From assembly GCA_046734335.1 (NCBI GenBank), contig JBKPRA010000014.1, positions 1 through 64,000 of the forward strand: 64,000 bases of DNA, read 5' to 3'. A program made the position numbers and the translations under genes. Source of the stretch: DATBLE01 sp046734335 (lineage in GTDB: Bacteria > Actinomycetota > Thermoleophilia > Gaiellales > Gaiellaceae). The stretch's first letter is position 1. Every line of letters starts with the position of its first letter. Under the pieces are notes generated by a model. That model ran no database searches, was not told where the DNA came from, and saw only the letters and a list, made by a program, of their open reading frames with translations. Shown in pieces: positions 16,582-25,264 of this stretch.

Positions 16582-17982
16582 TCAGGAGGGAGGCATCACC
16601 GGCAGCCGCAGGTCGAACCGGCTGCCCTCGCCGAGCTCGCTCTGGAGCTCGATCCGCCCCCCGAGCGCAACCGCCAGCTCGCGGGCGATTGCCAGGCCCA
16701 GCCCCGTGCCGCCGCCGTCGCGAGACCAGAACGGCCGGAAGATGCGCTCGCGGTCCGACGGCTTGATCCCAGGCCCGGAGTCCGCGACCGAGACGGAAAC
16801 GGTGCCGTTGGAGGCGAGGAGCGCGAGCTCGACCCGCCCGCCGTCCGGGGTCCACCGGAACGCATTCGAGAGCAGATTGGAGACGATCTGGAGGACGCGG
16901 TCGCCGTCCGAGACGATCACGGGCGCGCCGTCGCTATCGCAGCGGTAGTCGATCTCGCGGCGCCTCGCCTCCTCGCCGAACGTGGCGTACGCCTGCTCGA
17001 CGAGGCGGCCCATGTCGACCTCCTCGTGCAGCACCGTGAAGCGGTGCGCGTCGAGCTTGGCCAGGTCGAGGACGTCGCCGACGAGCCGCTCCAGACGCTC
17101 CGCCTCCAGGGCGACCACGCTGAGCGACTCCGCCTCCATCACCGGGTCGATGATCAGCCCCTCTCGGAGGGCCTCGACGTGGCCGCGAATCGCGGTCAGC
17201 GGCGTCCGCAACTCGTGCGAGACGGACATCAGGAAGTTGCGCTCGCGTTGGTCGGCTTCCTTGAGCCTTGCAGCCATGTCCCGGAAGCGCTCGGACAGGT
17301 GGCTGATCTCGTCCGTTCCCCGCACGTTCGGGATGTCGACGTCGTACCGCCCCTTGGCGATTCCATCGGCCGCCTTGGACAGTGCGAGCACCGGCGTCGC
17401 GATCCGGCGCGAGAGGTACCAGGCGAGGCCGGCTGCGACGAACAGCCCGACCCCGAGCGCGACCAGGAGCAACTCGAAGAGCGAGAACCAGCCTTGCGTC
17501 AGGTCGGTCTTCTTGCGCGCGACCACCAGCGCGCCGAAGTTCTGCCCCTCGAGCACCAGCGGCTGACCGACGGCGAGGAACGTCTTGTGCTCTCCCGGCG
17601 GCGTGAACTCGAAGGTGGTCACCTTCTTGCCGTCGATCAGTGTCTGCCATTCGTCGCCGACCTGCGAGCGCGACAGCTCGCGCAGCCCGGAGCCGTGCCG
17701 GAAGAACACCGGGGCTCCGACGTAGTAGAGCCGGGCGCCGGTGGCCTGCTCGAGCTGCGGGCCGGCGAACTGCGGAGCAGAGCGGCCCTCGTCGATCGAG
17801 CTGATCGCCTGCTTGGCGTAGAGCTGGGACAGCCCCCGCGCCTCGCGCTTCAGCTCCGAGAGCGATTGCGAACGGACGTGGTCCTGGAACAGCTGGACCG
17901 CGATCAGGCTCGTGACGACGCCCGCCAGCGCGACGCCCGCCAGGTAGATCGCCGGCAGGCGGAAGCGCAGCGACCGGAACAC
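16582..17982 (-). CDS. sensor histidine kinase (HAMP-HisKA-HATPase)
   Basis: This 466-aa membrane kinase has an N-terminal helix (IYLAGVALAGVVTSLIAV), an extracytoplasmic sensor of about 130 residues, a second helix (FELLLVALGVGLFVAAGLAWYL), HAMP, the phosphorylation site SHELRTPLTAIRGHVEAL, and an ATP-binding domain with N, DSGPGI and GTGLGLAI boxes. The GTG at 17982 gives a normal N-terminus; upstream in-frame sequence lies inside the regulator gene. The start is 8 nt after the cognate response-regulator stop. The signal is unknown; a secreted partner is encoded first in the operon. Confidence 0.93.
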   Translation of the reverse strand: MFRSLRFRLPAIYLAGVALAGVVTSLIAVQLFQDHVRSQSLSELKREARGLSQLYAKQAISSIDEGRSAPQFAGPQLEQATGARLYYVGAPVFFRHGSGLRELSRSQVGDEWQTLIDGKKVTTFEFTPPGEHKTFLAVGQPLVLEGQNFGALVVARKKTDLTQGWFSLFELLLVALGVGLFVAAGLAWYLSRRIATPVLALSKAADGIAKGRYDVDIPNVRGTDEISHLSERFRDMAARLKEADQRERNFLMSVSHELRTPLTAIRGHVEALREGLIIDPVMEAESLSVVALEAERLERLVGDVLDLAKLDAHRFTVLHEEVDMGRLVEQAYATFGEEARRREIDYRCDSDGAPVIVSDGDRVLQIVSNLLSNAFRWTPDGGRVELALLASNGTVSVSVADSGPGIKPSDRERIFRPFWSRDGGGTGLGLAIARELAVALGGRIELQSELGEGSRFDLRLPVMPPS

Positions 17983-17990
17983 GGGCTGCC

Positions 17991-18695
17991 CTAGGCGGCC
18001 GCGTCCTTCGCGGGCGCCACCTTGTACCCGACCCCCCAGACGGTCACGATCGGCGACGCGTCGCCGAGCTTCCGCCGGAGCTGGCGCACGTGGACGTCGA
18101 CGGTCCGGGTATCGCCCGCGAACGTGTAACCCCACACGCGCTCGAGCAGCTGGTCACGCGTGAGGACGAGCCCACGATGGTCGAGGAGCTCCCACAACAG
18201 GTCGAACTCCTTCGGCGCCAGCTGGATCTCCTCTTCGCCGACACGCACCTCACGCCTGCCGGCGTCCACCATCAGCTGGCCGTGACGCAGTTGCTTGCTC
18301 TCGACCTGGCGCCGCTCGGGAGAGGCGCGCCTCAGGATCGACTTCACGCGGGCGACGAGCTCGCGCGGGTTGAAGGGCTTGGTCAGGTAGTCGTCGGCAC
18401 CGACCTCGAGCCCGATGATCTTGTCGACGTCCTCGTCGCGGGCGGTCAGCATCAGAATCGGCACGTCGGAGCTCTTGCGGATGCGGCGGCAGACCTCGAT
18501 CCCGTCGATGTCGGGCAGCATCAGGTCGAGCACGATCAGGGCCGGCGCGGATGCCTGGAACTGCGCGAGCGCCTCGTTCCCTGTCGCCGCGGTCCGGACC
18601 GTGTACCCGGCGTTCTTGAGATAGAGCGCGACGAAGGACGCGATCGAGCTCTCGTCCTCGACGACCAGAACGCTCTGGTTGGGACGGCTGGTCAC
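17991..18695 (-). CDS. OmpR-family response regulator
   Basis: The 234-aa protein has an intact receiver: the VVEDES acidic pair, phospho-Asp in IVLDLMLPD, Thr in MLTARDED and Lys in LTKPF. A winged-helix domain follows (IQLAPKEFDLLWELL, VDVHVRQLRRKLG, VWGVGYKV). It is the partner of the adjacent kinase. GTG start; its first codon overlaps the stop of the preceding secreted-protein gene as GTGA (18692-18695). Paired TTACAC sites 11 bp apart upstream of the operon (19248-19264) are a likely autoregulatory target. Confidence 0.95.
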   Translation of the reverse strand: MTSRPNQSVLVVEDESSIASFVALYLKNAGYTVRTAATGNEALAQFQASAPALIVLDLMLPDIDGIEVCRRIRKSSDVPILMLTARDEDVDKIIGLEVGADDYLTKPFNPRELVARVKSILRRASPERRQVESKQLRHGQLMVDAGRREVRVGEEEIQLAPKEFDLLWELLDHRGLVLTRDQLLERVWGYTFAGDTRTVDVHVRQLRRKLGDASPIVTVWGVGYKVAPAKDAAA

Positions 18696-19201
18696 TTTCC
18701 CGGCGAACCGGGCGCCTGACCGAGCGTGAAGGTGGTCGAGTGGCCGGGGAGAGCCCGGAACGGCCCGCCGTCGATCGAGTAGCGGCCAGGAAAGTCGGTG
18801 AACTCCGACGCGTCCAGGACGGCGACCCCGCGGCCGACGGCGCTGACGTCGATGCCGATCGCGTTGATCTGTACGCGGTAGGTGCCGCCGATCATCCTGA
18901 AGCGGACGTCGTCGCCCGAGTACCGGATCGACCCATTGGGAAGGACGGTGATCGTCTCGGCCCCGTAGACGACCGGCACTCGTCCGTCGGTGAGGTCGGT
19001 GTCCGCGATCACGACGTTCCCCGTGTCGAACCGCGCCAGGATCCCGCCCCGGGCCCGGACGCTCACGCTGCCGCGACCGTTGTCGATCACGAGCGTCCCG
19101 TCCCCGGGCGCCTTGGCAGCGGTGGGGAACGCCACGGCAGCCCAGGCTGCCGCCGGCAGCAAGAGCGCCAAGACGAGGACAAGCGGAAAGAAGCGACGCA
19201 T
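18692..19201 (-). CDS. secreted protein encoded with a two-component system
   Basis: The 169-aa product starts with a clear signal peptide (MRRFFPLVLVLALLLPAAAWA) and continues as a beta-rich, low-complexity-free domain with repeated short strands (TLVIDNGRGSVSVRARGG, TITVLPNGSIRYSG). I recognise no catalytic motif or family. An upstream in-frame ATG at 19222 would add seven residues. It is the first gene of a three-gene operon with the regulator and kinase. It could be the sensed partner or an output of that system, which is inference. Confidence 0.75.
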   Translation of the reverse strand: MRRFFPLVLVLALLLPAAAWAAVAFPTAAKAPGDGTLVIDNGRGSVSVRARGGILARFDTGNVVIADTDLTDGRVPVVYGAETITVLPNGSIRYSGDDVRFRMIGGTYRVQINAIGIDVSAVGRGVAVLDASEFTDFPGRYSIDGGPFRALPGHSTTFTLGQAPGSPGK

Positions 19202-19247
19202 CGCCTGAATCAGTATCGCCATCCCAGTTGTTGTCGGTCTAATCGCC

Positions 19248-19264
19248 GTGTAAAGAGAGTGTAA
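19248..19264 (-). promoter_or_regulatory. paired TTACAC half-sites upstream of the two-component operon
   Basis: TTACAC occurs twice on the minus strand (rc GTGTAA at 19248-19253 and 19259-19264), separated by 5 bp and therefore 11 bp apart. Direct half-sites with one helical turn spacing are the usual target of OmpR/PhoB-family dimers. The sites lie 26-63 nt upstream of the possible starts of the secreted-protein gene, so autoregulation by the adjacent regulator is likely. Confidence 0.55.
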
Positions 19265-19270
19265 GAGCGG

Positions 19271-19945
19271 TCAGCAGCCGGAGGCAACCGGCCGGGCCGG
19301 CGGCCCCGCGGGAAGCTCATGGCGACGCAGCACGACATCGAGGCGGGCGCGGTAGACGGTCATGTCTTTGCGGGCCCAGTCACCGTGCGTCTGGCAGCGC
19401 CAGGCGGTATACCGCTCGTGGTGGTACGGGCTCGTCAGGCTCTCATTGTGCCCGATCACGTTCCGTAGCTGGATCCCGAACCGGCCCATCAGCCATGCTG
19501 TCAGCCGCAGCGAGGCGTCGAGCTGCCGCCGGTTGCCGAGAATCTCGGCGTCGCTGGTTCCCACGTGCTCGATTCCGATCGCCGTGTAGTTCAGCCCGAC
19601 CGTATGACGGCACATCGTCGTCAGCGAGACGAGCTGGTAGATCGTCCCATCCTTGTCGATCACGAAGTGGGCACACGTTCCGGGCAGCTCGTGCAGCTCG
19701 CCGTCGGGCACGTCGGCGGCGAACGTCGAGTACGCCGAGGCGAAGCTCTCCGACGCCGTGTAGTGCTCCACGATCACGCGCGGGCGCTCGAGCCGCCAGG
19801 TGTCGAGCCCGTAGTGCCGGCGGGCGTACGCGGCAGTCTCGGCCTTCCGTTGCGCGCCGAACGGGATCGGCTTGGGGACGATCGGCGGCCTCGGCGGAGC
19901 TGCGGCGGGCGCGAGGAGCGTCAGGGCGACGAGTAGGGCGTTCAC
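19271..19945 (-). CDS. secreted N-acetylmuramoyl-L-alanine amidase (amidase_2/PGRP type)
   Basis: The 224-aa product has a signal peptide (NALLVALTLLAPAAA) and an Amidase_2 fold: zinc-binding His in VIVEHYTAS, the central strand GIEHVGTS and a second His in VIGHNESL. A third ligand probably lies in CQTHGDW. It should cleave the bond between MurNAc and the stem peptide outside the cell. TACTCT lies 8 nt before the GTG start. It sits in a minus-strand block of envelope genes. Confidence 0.85.
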   Translation of the reverse strand: MNALLVALTLLAPAAAPPRPPIVPKPIPFGAQRKAETAAYARRHYGLDTWRLERPRVIVEHYTASESFASAYSTFAADVPDGELHELPGTCAHFVIDKDGTIYQLVSLTTMCRHTVGLNYTAIGIEHVGTSDAEILGNRRQLDASLRLTAWLMGRFGIQLRNVIGHNESLTSPYHHERYTAWRCQTHGDWARKDMTVYRARLDVVLRRHELPAGPPARPVASGC

Positions 19946-19960
19946 GGCGGCGCAGAGTAG

Positions 19961-21058
19961 CTACGCGGCCACCCGAAGGCGCGCGAGGGCGAGCTTGGCC
20001 GCACGTCCCGCGAGGACGTCCGACGCCGTGCCGACCCCGGTCCCGTAGGTCATGACGGCCGCGACGAGGACGCCGCCGGGCCAGTAGACGAGCCCGGCGT
20101 CGTGGCGCGCGTACGAGATCCAACCCGCTTTGTGCAGGAGCGTGTCCGGGCCGCCGCCGATGAAGCGTCCGAGCTTTCCCCGGTCGGGCACGTGGACGAG
20201 CAGGTAGAGCAGGTAGCGCGCGTCCGACGGCGTGAAGGCGCTCCCGTACCGGGCGATCAGCGGCCCTCGCCCGTCTGCGGCGAGGTGGATGTCCGTGAAG
20301 AGCCGGGCGAGGTCGTACGCGGTCGTGTACTTGCAACAGGGGAACGACGGCTGGCTCTCGACCCGGACGCGGATCGGCGGCAGCGCCGGCGTGCCGTGCA
20401 GGTACCCACCGCCCATCCAGGTTTCGCCGATCCCGAGCCCGCGGAGCAGCTCGTCGACCCGGGATCCGCCGCCGAAGGTCGACTCGGTCTCGTTGGCGGC
20501 ATCGTTGTCCGACTCGATCAGCATCCGGCGGAGGAGCAAGTCGAGGTACGAGCCGGGCGCCGGCTTGCCCACATGACTACGCAGCGCCTCGACGGCGATC
20601 GCCACCTTCAGGGTCGAGGCAGCCGGAAACCGCGCGCGGGCGTTCCAGGCGCCGCCGCGCCCACTGACGAGGTCCTCCACATAGAGCGCGCTCGTTCCAG
20701 GAAAGGAGCGGGCGAGCGCACGGACGGTGCGTACCAGCCGCGCGTCCTGCGTCGCCCTGACCGCGCGTGGCGCCGCCGAACGCGGCAGGCCGAACACGTG
20801 TGGGACCGTCGACCGCTCGGTCACTTGCCCGGCTGCGTAGGCGGCAACCTTCACGGTCACCTCCTTCCGCGGCAGGGCCACGGTGAAGTCGAAGCTGCCG
20901 CGGGTGACGCGTCGGACTGCGATCGACCTTTCACCTGCCCGGACGACGACCGCCCACGTGCCGCGCGGCAGTCGGCCGGCGATCCGCCCGAACGAGACCT
21001 CCCGCTCGGCGGGCGCGACCAGCGCCAGCGGCGGAGGCGGCGGCGCGTCCGCGATCAT
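19961..21058 (-). CDS. serine hydrolase, class A beta-lactamase-like fold
   Basis: The 365-aa protein has an N-terminal beta-rich region of about 110 residues and a C-terminal class A beta-lactamase-like domain. The catalytic motif AASTLKVA (SxxK) and SDNDAAN (SDN) are intact. The third motif reads HKAGW in place of KTG, as in several non-lactamase relatives. No clear signal peptide is present at the chosen ATG. It could be a D,D-peptidase or other peptidoglycan hydrolase; resistance activity cannot be inferred. The start is 15 nt from the amidase stop on the same strand. Confidence 0.75.
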   Translation of the reverse strand: MIADAPPPPPLALVAPAEREVSFGRIAGRLPRGTWAVVVRAGERSIAVRRVTRGSFDFTVALPRKEVTVKVAAYAAGQVTERSTVPHVFGLPRSAAPRAVRATQDARLVRTVRALARSFPGTSALYVEDLVSGRGGAWNARARFPAASTLKVAIAVEALRSHVGKPAPGSYLDLLLRRMLIESDNDAANETESTFGGGSRVDELLRGLGIGETWMGGGYLHGTPALPPIRVRVESQPSFPCCKYTTAYDLARLFTDIHLAADGRGPLIARYGSAFTPSDARYLLYLLVHVPDRGKLGRFIGGGPDTLLHKAGWISYARHDAGLVYWPGGVLVAAVMTYGTGVGTASDVLAGRAAKLALARLRVAA

Positions 21059-21065
21059 CGGGGCA

Positions 21066-22247
21066 CTAACCAGCGAGCGCGTCGCGCGTGTAGACGCCTT
21101 CGGGATTCCAGAGCATGTAGCCGCGGGCGTGCTGCCGGCGGGCGGCGGCGATCTGGTCGGTCACTTCGATCAGCCCGTAGCGGCGCGCGAGCGAGAAGTC
21201 CTGCAGCCACGGGATCAGAACCGCGCGGCCCTTCACCTGGCGGCGAAAGTCGAACAGCGCCCGCGCCACCGTCCGGCCGGGATAGGCATCGGGATCGGTG
21301 ATGCCGTACTCGCCCGCGGAGAAGTGCGACGGGTAGACCATCGGGTAGACGGCGTCGAGGTACCCGGCGATCCGCTTCGGGACCTGGCCGATCCCGAGAT
21401 CGTGGGTGGCGGCCAGCCCGAAGACGTCAGCGGAGACGCGGACGCCGAGCGGGTGCAGTGTCGAGGACGCGTACTGCAGGAACTTCGCGATCGTCGTGCC
21501 TTTGCGCTCAGCGCGCGCGTGGCGGTAGACGATCTGGGACAGGTCACCGTCGCTCGGGAAGCGAACGTAGTCGAACTGGATCTCGTCGAACCCGGCCTTG
21601 GCCGCGGCCGCACCGATCCCGACCGCATAGCGCCAGACCCGCCGGTCGTACGGATCGACCCAGCCCAGGCCGCCGTTGGTCAGCCAGCGCGAGCCGTCGG
21701 GCCGCAGGACGGCGAGCGCAGGGCGCTCCGCCGACAGGGTCGGGTCCTCGAAGACGACCACGCGGCCGATCAGGTACATCCCGGCCGCGTGCACTCTGGC
21801 GACGACGGATTCGACGTCGTAGTAGGGCCGGGCGGCGCCGATCTCCCGGGCGAGCGCAGGCAGGTCGCGGTTCACGAACCCGACCTGGCCGTTCTCGTCC
21901 TTGACGTCGACCTCGATCGTGTTCAGGCCGAACGCCTTCAGCGCGGTGTAGGCCTCGAGCTTCCCGGGCAGGCCCGCGAGCGGCGCAGTCACGTGGACGC
22001 CGCGCACCTCGGTCGGGTATGGCCGGGGGACGAGCGGCTTGTCGACCATGGTCGGCAGCCGCGAGGGCGGGGGAGCGGCGTGGTGACCACCGCTGATCTG
22101 GGTAGCGCCGAGACCGATCCCCGCGCCGAGGGCGAGGAGCACCGCTGCCGCGGCGAGTCGGCGCCGGCGGCGCCGTCGAAGCGCCTGGCGACGCCGTTCC
22201 CGGAACCGTTCGTTCTGATCCAGGCGCGGGTGGATGTACCTCGACAC
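21066..22247 (-). CDS. membrane-anchored putative glycoside hydrolase (DUF4015-like)
   Basis: The 393-aa protein has a short cytoplasmic Arg-rich segment, one membrane anchor (RLAAAAVLLALGAGIGLGA) and a TIM-barrel domain. The domain begins at VRGVHVTAPLAG and contains NTIEVDVKDENG, GFDEIQFDYVRFPSDG, VSADVFGLAA and MVYPSHF. These are the hallmarks of the DUF4015 putative glycoside hydrolase family; acidic residues in FDYVRFP and SADVF are likely catalytic. The GTG at 22247 is chosen because in-frame sequence further upstream runs into the neighbouring gene. The substrate is unknown. Confidence 0.75.
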   Translation of the reverse strand: MSRYIHPRLDQNERFRERRRQALRRRRRRRLAAAAVLLALGAGIGLGATQISGGHHAAPPPSRLPTMVDKPLVPRPYPTEVRGVHVTAPLAGLPGKLEAYTALKAFGLNTIEVDVKDENGQVGFVNRDLPALAREIGAARPYYDVESVVARVHAAGMYLIGRVVVFEDPTLSAERPALAVLRPDGSRWLTNGGLGWVDPYDRRVWRYAVGIGAAAAKAGFDEIQFDYVRFPSDGDLSQIVYRHARAERKGTTIAKFLQYASSTLHPLGVRVSADVFGLAATHDLGIGQVPKRIAGYLDAVYPMVYPSHFSAGEYGITDPDAYPGRTVARALFDFRRQVKGRAVLIPWLQDFSLARRYGLIEVTDQIAAARRQHARGYMLWNPEGVYTRDALAG

Positions 22248-22275
22248 CGAAGCTCGAAGGGTATGCCCGTTCCGG

Positions 22276-23283
22276 CTACGCCTGCAACCAGCCGAGGCCG
22301 ATATCGGCCGGCGCGGGCGCGAGCGGACTCCCGGGCAGCCCGGGCGGGGTCGGAACCAGGTTGTAGCCGCCCGGCGCCACGTCGTTGGCCGCATCGGGGT
22401 GGAAGAGCGAGGCCAGGTACTGGATGTGGCCACGGCCGGGGCCGAGCTCGAACTGGCCGCCGCCGTAGAGACGGATGCCGCGCTCCATGCAAAAGTCGTA
22501 GAAGTCGAGGAGACGCCTGACGGAGCCGAACCGCGACGGCTTCGAGTTCAGCACGCGCGGCGGGAACGGCAGCGCGTCCACGTCGCGAACCGAGTGGATC
22601 GGGGCGTCCCAGCTGATCCGGTCGCGGTGCGGCTCCAGGATCGAGGCCTTCTCCGGGTCGGTCAGGTCCGGGTCCTCGATCACGGCGTCGGAGAGCGCCT
22701 CGACGACCAGCCGGTACAGGCTGGCAGGGGGCGTGCGTTCCTGGGCCCGCCAGTCGTACGCCTCCTTGAAGTCGACGACATCGACCGCGTCGAGCGCGGC
22801 CAACTCGCCGATGAGCTCGGCTCCCCAGCTCGCCTCCGGGTCGAGCTTGAAGCGCATACCCGCCAGAGAGCGGAGCCTCGCCGAGGTGCCGTCAGGAAGC
22901 GACGTCGAGACCACGAACGTGACCGGCTGGGGCTCGCGGCCGAGCACGCCGTGAAGCGTCTCGCCGCGTTGGCGCAGCGCCAGGTCCAGGGCCGCGCTCT
23001 CGAAGCCCCAGCGCCGCAGGTCGGGGAGGTCGTCGAGCCGCGCCGACAGCGAGTCGAGCGTGTGCCGGCCGGCCAGGTCGAGCGTCGGCCCGGCCGCCTG
23101 GAAGCGCAGCTGGTCCTCCGCGTCGTAGATCACGTCCTCGCCGACGCCTTCCTCCCCTTCCCCGCGCAACCGGATAACCGTTGTCCGCCGGACGAAGTCG
23201 GACGACACCGCCTGTTCCCGGCCCTCGAGCGCGTACGACTCGACCGCCACGGGCAAGTCGGCGAGGAGCGAGTAGGTGCTCAC
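22276..23283 (-). CDS. enolase-superfamily (muconate/mandelate racemase-like) protein
   Basis: The 335-aa protein has the capping domain (VESYALEG..., TTVIRLRGEGEEGVGEDV) and a barrel containing GMRFKLDPEA, VDVVDFKEAYDW, AVIEDPDL and RISWDAPIHS, as in the MLE/OSBS/epimerase branch. The FKLD lysine and the VVDFKE and IEDPD acidic residues match the metal-binding and base positions approximately. The exact reaction is unknown. GTG start with TACTCT 8 nt upstream. It is separated from the divergent antiporter gene by only 19 nt. Confidence 0.75.
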   Translation of the reverse strand: MSTYSLLADLPVAVESYALEGREQAVSSDFVRRTTVIRLRGEGEEGVGEDVIYDAEDQLRFQAAGPTLDLAGRHTLDSLSARLDDLPDLRRWGFESAALDLALRQRGETLHGVLGREPQPVTFVVSTSLPDGTSARLRSLAGMRFKLDPEASWGAELIGELAALDAVDVVDFKEAYDWRAQERTPPASLYRLVVEALSDAVIEDPDLTDPEKASILEPHRDRISWDAPIHSVRDVDALPFPPRVLNSKPSRFGSVRRLLDFYDFCMERGIRLYGGGQFELGPGRGHIQYLASLFHPDAANDVAPGGYNLVPTPPGLPGSPLAPAPADIGLGWLQA

Positions 23284-23302
23284 AGGGTGCGAGAGTATCG
23301 CC

Positions 23303-24511
23303 GTGAGCGAGCTCACCGACTTCGGCCTGGTCGTCCTCGTCGTCTCCGGGGCGTTCCTCGCCTCGCTCGCGGCCCACAAGCTGACCGAGTTCTTCCCGGT
23401 GCCGCCACCCGCCCTGTTTCTGGTTGCCGCCGCGGTCGCGTCGGACATCTGGCCCGGCCTGTCGAAGCTGTCGACGGTCGACGTCGAGCGGATCGCGGTA
23501 CTCGCGCTGGTGGTGATCCTCTTCGACGGAGGCATGCAGGTGGGCTGGCCCAGATTCCGCGAGTCGATCGTCCCGATCGGCGTGCTGGGTGTCGTCGGGA
23601 CGTTCGCGACCGCCGGAGTGATGGCGGTCTTCGCCCACACCCTGTTCGGCTTCGACTGGACGACCGCGGGGATCCTGGGCGCAGCGTTGGCGCCGACGGA
23701 TCCGGCGGTGATGTTCTCGGTGCTCGGAGGTCGGGAGATCGCCGGCCGCAGCGGGACGATTCTCAAGGGGGAGTCGGGCGCGAACGACCCGGTGGGGATC
23801 GCGCTGATGATCGGGATGCTCGACTTCGCCACCAGCGATCACGGGACGTTCTGGACGGTCGTGAAGGAGTGCGCGATCGAAATGTCGGTCGGGCTCGCCG
23901 TCGGTTTCGCCGGAGCAGCCCTGCTCGTTCCGGCGCTCCGGCGGATCTCGCTGCCGAGCGAGGCTCTCTATCCGCTCGGCGCGCTCGCGGGGGCAGGAGT
24001 GATCTACGGCGTGGCCGCGGTGGCCCATGGCTCTGGCTTCCTGGCGGTGTTCGTCGCCGGCCTGTTCGTCGGAGGGTCGGGCGTGCCGCACGAGCGCCAG
24101 ATCGAGCAGGTCCAGACGTCGCTTGCGAGCGTAGCCGAGGTCGTGGTCTTCGTCGCCCTCGGCCTCACGGTAGATCTGGGCAGCCTCGACGGCCGCCTGG
24201 TCTGGCTCGACGGGATCCTGCTCGCGGCGCTGCTTGCGTTCGTCGCGCGCCCGGTCGTGGTCGGTCCGCTGCTCGTGCCCGTGCGGCTGCGACTCGGCGA
24301 GCGGCTCTTCGTCGTCTGGGGCGGCCTGAAGGGAGCGGTTCCGATTCTGCTCGCGGCGTTCGCCGTGATCGCCGGCGTCGACGACGCCCAGCGCCTCTAC
24401 GGGCTCGTGTTCGTGATCGTCCTCTGCTCGGTGGTCGTGCAGGGAACGTCGCTGCCGTTCGTCGCGACGAGGCTCGGTGTGCCGATGCGTGTTCGCGAAC
24501 CCGAGCGGTAG
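23303..24511 (+). CDS. Na+(K+)/H+ antiporter, CPA1/NhaP family
   Basis: The 402-aa membrane protein has about 12 helices. It shows the CPA1 core: ALAPTDPAVMFSVLGG, the LKGESGANDPVGIAL motif with the transport aspartates, and WGGLKGAVPILLA near the end. It lacks a TrkA_C cytoplasmic domain, so it is a short NhaP-like form. GTG start at 23303; an in-frame GTG at 23276 would overlap the divergent gene. I see no convincing leaderless -10 for it. It should act in pH or cation homeostasis in the inner membrane. Confidence 0.9.
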   Translation: MSELTDFGLVVLVVSGAFLASLAAHKLTEFFPVPPPALFLVAAAVASDIWPGLSKLSTVDVERIAVLALVVILFDGGMQVGWPRFRESIVPIGVLGVVGTFATAGVMAVFAHTLFGFDWTTAGILGAALAPTDPAVMFSVLGGREIAGRSGTILKGESGANDPVGIALMIGMLDFATSDHGTFWTVVKECAIEMSVGLAVGFAGAALLVPALRRISLPSEALYPLGALAGAGVIYGVAAVAHGSGFLAVFVAGLFVGGSGVPHERQIEQVQTSLASVAEVVVFVALGLTVDLGSLDGRLVWLDGILLAALLAFVARPVVVGPLLVPVRLRLGERLFVVWGGLKGAVPILLAAFAVIAGVDDAQRLYGLVFVIVLCSVVVQGTSLPFVATRLGVPMRVREPER

Positions 24512-24521
24512 GGCGGTCGGA

Positions 24522-24725
24522 TCAGGCGACCTTGCGCGCGTGCCAGGTGGAGCCGAGGGTCGTACGCCGCTCCGGCGGCCGGTCGAGCCGCACCCACCCG
24601 ATCCGCTCCGCCTCGTCCTCGCACAGCCTGCAGACGACCTGCTCGCTGCCTGCGCCGTCAGCGCGCCAGTGCGCGTACGCCTCGCCGAGCAGCATCGTGC
24701 GCCCGCACAGGGCACAGGTGATCAT
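24522..24725 (-). CDS. small CxxC zinc-ribbon protein
   Basis: The 67-aa protein has two CxxC knuckles (CALC near residue 4 and CRLC near residue 34) flanking an acidic helix, so it probably binds one zinc ion. The ATG at 24725 is favoured because TACCCT (24732-24737) lies exactly 6 nt upstream; an in-frame upstream start at 24845 would bypass it. Function unknown; the C-terminus is Arg-rich (RLDRPPERRTT), so nucleic acid contact is possible. Confidence 0.65.
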   Translation of the reverse strand: MITCALCGRTMLLGEAYAHWRADGAGSEQVVCRLCEDEAERIGWVRLDRPPERRTTLGSTWHARKVA

Positions 24726-24881
24726 GGTTCCAGGGTACGACGCGGGCGGGACGACCCCTCTTGCCCCGGCTTGCAGGCGAGCACGTGGTTTTCCCAGCTC
24801 GGGCACGTCGGGCCGCTCGGGCACGAGTGCGAGCAGCTCGTCCACGCGTCCCTGCTCGCTCGCCCGTCGAGTAACACGGTG

Positions 24882-25250
24882 TTACACGCGGTGCCCGGCG
24901 GCTTCGACGACGGCCAGGGCCGAGTCGAACTGGTCGCTCGTCAGGCGGATGTAGGAGTGGCGCCAGAGGCTCTGCGGGAAGATGCCCGCTTCCTCGACGG
25001 CGGGGGCTCGGTCGAGGTCGTCGACGACGACGAGGAGGCGGATCGGGAACCGCCAGGCCCAGCGCTCCTTCGCGGGGTCGTGCTCGGGCTCGCCCGCTAC
25101 CTCGACGACTCCGAAGATCGCCTGCCAGACGGACGCGTAGAGGATGGCGAGCTCCCCGGGAGCGAGCGATGGCCGCTTCGAGGAGCCGTGGGATGCGATC
25201 GTGCGCGCGTCGACGTGGCGGTCGAGCGGTCGCTCGCCGCGGCCGCGCAC
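24882..25250 (-). CDS. EVE/PUA-like domain protein
   Basis: The 122-aa product has the pattern of an EVE domain: GELAILYASVWQAIFGVVEV, a WAWRFPIRLLVVVDDL strand pair and a C-terminal helix after YIRLTSDQFD. EVE/PUA folds bind modified bases or nucleic acids. The GTG at 25250 cuts the first expected strand (TRWLLVRG). A CTG at 25268 would restore it and would overlap the thiolase stop as CTGA, so the true start may be CTG. It is cotranscribed with the thiolase. Confidence 0.6.
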   Translation of the reverse strand: MRGRGERPLDRHVDARTIASHGSSKRPSLAPGELAILYASVWQAIFGVVEVAGEPEHDPAKERWAWRFPIRLLVVVDDLDRAPAVEEAGIFPQSLWRHSYIRLTSDQFDSALAVVEAAGHRV

Positions 25251-25264
25251 GAGCAGCCAGCGCG

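Noticed and set aside
19232..19254. TTGTCGGTC on the plus strand as a PafBC site
   Set aside because: No TANNNT lies 8 nt further on, and no plus-strand gene begins there.
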